Shown here: one piece after another, positions 63,901-64,000 of the stretch
Numbering within the stretch: position 1 is the first letter of the stretch
Layout: every line of letters starts with the position of its first letter
Assembly (NCBI GenBank): GCA_000697475.1
Contig: JNEU01000841.1
Coordinates: 32,511-96,510 of the forward strand
Direction: 5' to 3'
Source of the DNA: Lichtheimia corymbifera B2541
Lineage: Eukaryota; Mucoromycota; Mucoromycetes; Mucorales; Lichtheimiaceae
Length of the DNA stretch: 64,000 nt
Notes under the pieces: generated by a model
What the model was told of the DNA's origin: nothing
Databases searched by the model: none
The model's input: only the letters and a program-made list of their open reading frames with translations
Position numbers and translations under genes: made by a program

Positions 63901-64000
63901 GGTGGTGCTGCATTCAAAGTGAATTGAGTCGTCGTAAAGAAGAAGAGGAGGAGGGAAAAGAAAAGGGTGTCTCGAAACAGATTTGTGGGTGGGGGGGGGG

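Overview
This window is nuclear DNA from a filamentous fungus, most likely an early-diverging lineage such as Mucoromycota (Mucorales). The clues are many short (about 50-80 nt) GT-AG introns, dense genes on both strands, abundant CA, TCA/CAT and CAA/CAG microsatellites, and proteins with the fungal flavour of NDT80/PhoG, GOT1, Ppn2-like, yapsin-like and Dma1-like families. A probable U12-type intron also fits, because the minor spliceosome is lost from many fungi but reported from Mucoromycota. Species cannot be named from the sequence alone. I found no rRNA, tRNA, CRISPR array, prophage or insertion sequence.

Layout. 1-5.2 kb, minus strand: a cysteine-rich type I membrane protein, a tiny two-exon membrane protein, a Ppn2-like polyphosphatase and an unknown disordered protein. 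5.9-15.6 kb, plus strand: a six-BRCT Brc1/Rtt107-type repair scaffold, a polyQ/polyA protein, a GPI-type aspartic protease, a Bfr2/AATF ribosome-biogenesis factor and the Golgi protein Got1. 15.9-22.6 kb, minus strand: an NDT80-family transcription factor, the nonsense-mediated-decay factor Upf3 and prefoldin subunit 5. 24.2-32.9 kb: a ketopantoate-reductase-like enzyme (+), casein kinase 1 (-), a PIP-box protein (+) that overlaps tail to tail with a large unknown protein (-), and NADPH-cytochrome P450 reductase (-).

33-41.4 kb is gene-poor. A 3-kb nested palindrome (about 34.3-37.4 kb), built of repeated ~100-bp units, dominates it, and a smaller diverged relative lies at 38.4-38.9 kb. This looks like an undescribed foldback element family. 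41.4-47.4 kb, plus strand: an AF10-like PZP zinc-finger protein, a disordered protein and a bHLH-zipper factor. 47.6-56 kb, minus strand: a TRIC-type cation channel, an RRM protein and a DYRK/Pom1-like kinase. 58.6-60.1 kb (+): an FHA-RING E3 ligase. 60.4-63.9 kb (-): a PlsB-type glycerol-3-phosphate acyltransferase.

The genes are a housekeeping mixture (RNA decay, ribosome biogenesis, protein folding, secretion, lipid and redox metabolism, signalling, chromatin) and do not form one pathway. The most notable observations are the probable AT-AC U12 intron in prefoldin 5, several introns that stay in frame only with a GC donor, and the nested palindrome. Most gene models were checked by hand: summed exon lengths are divisible by three wherever I state a protein length.
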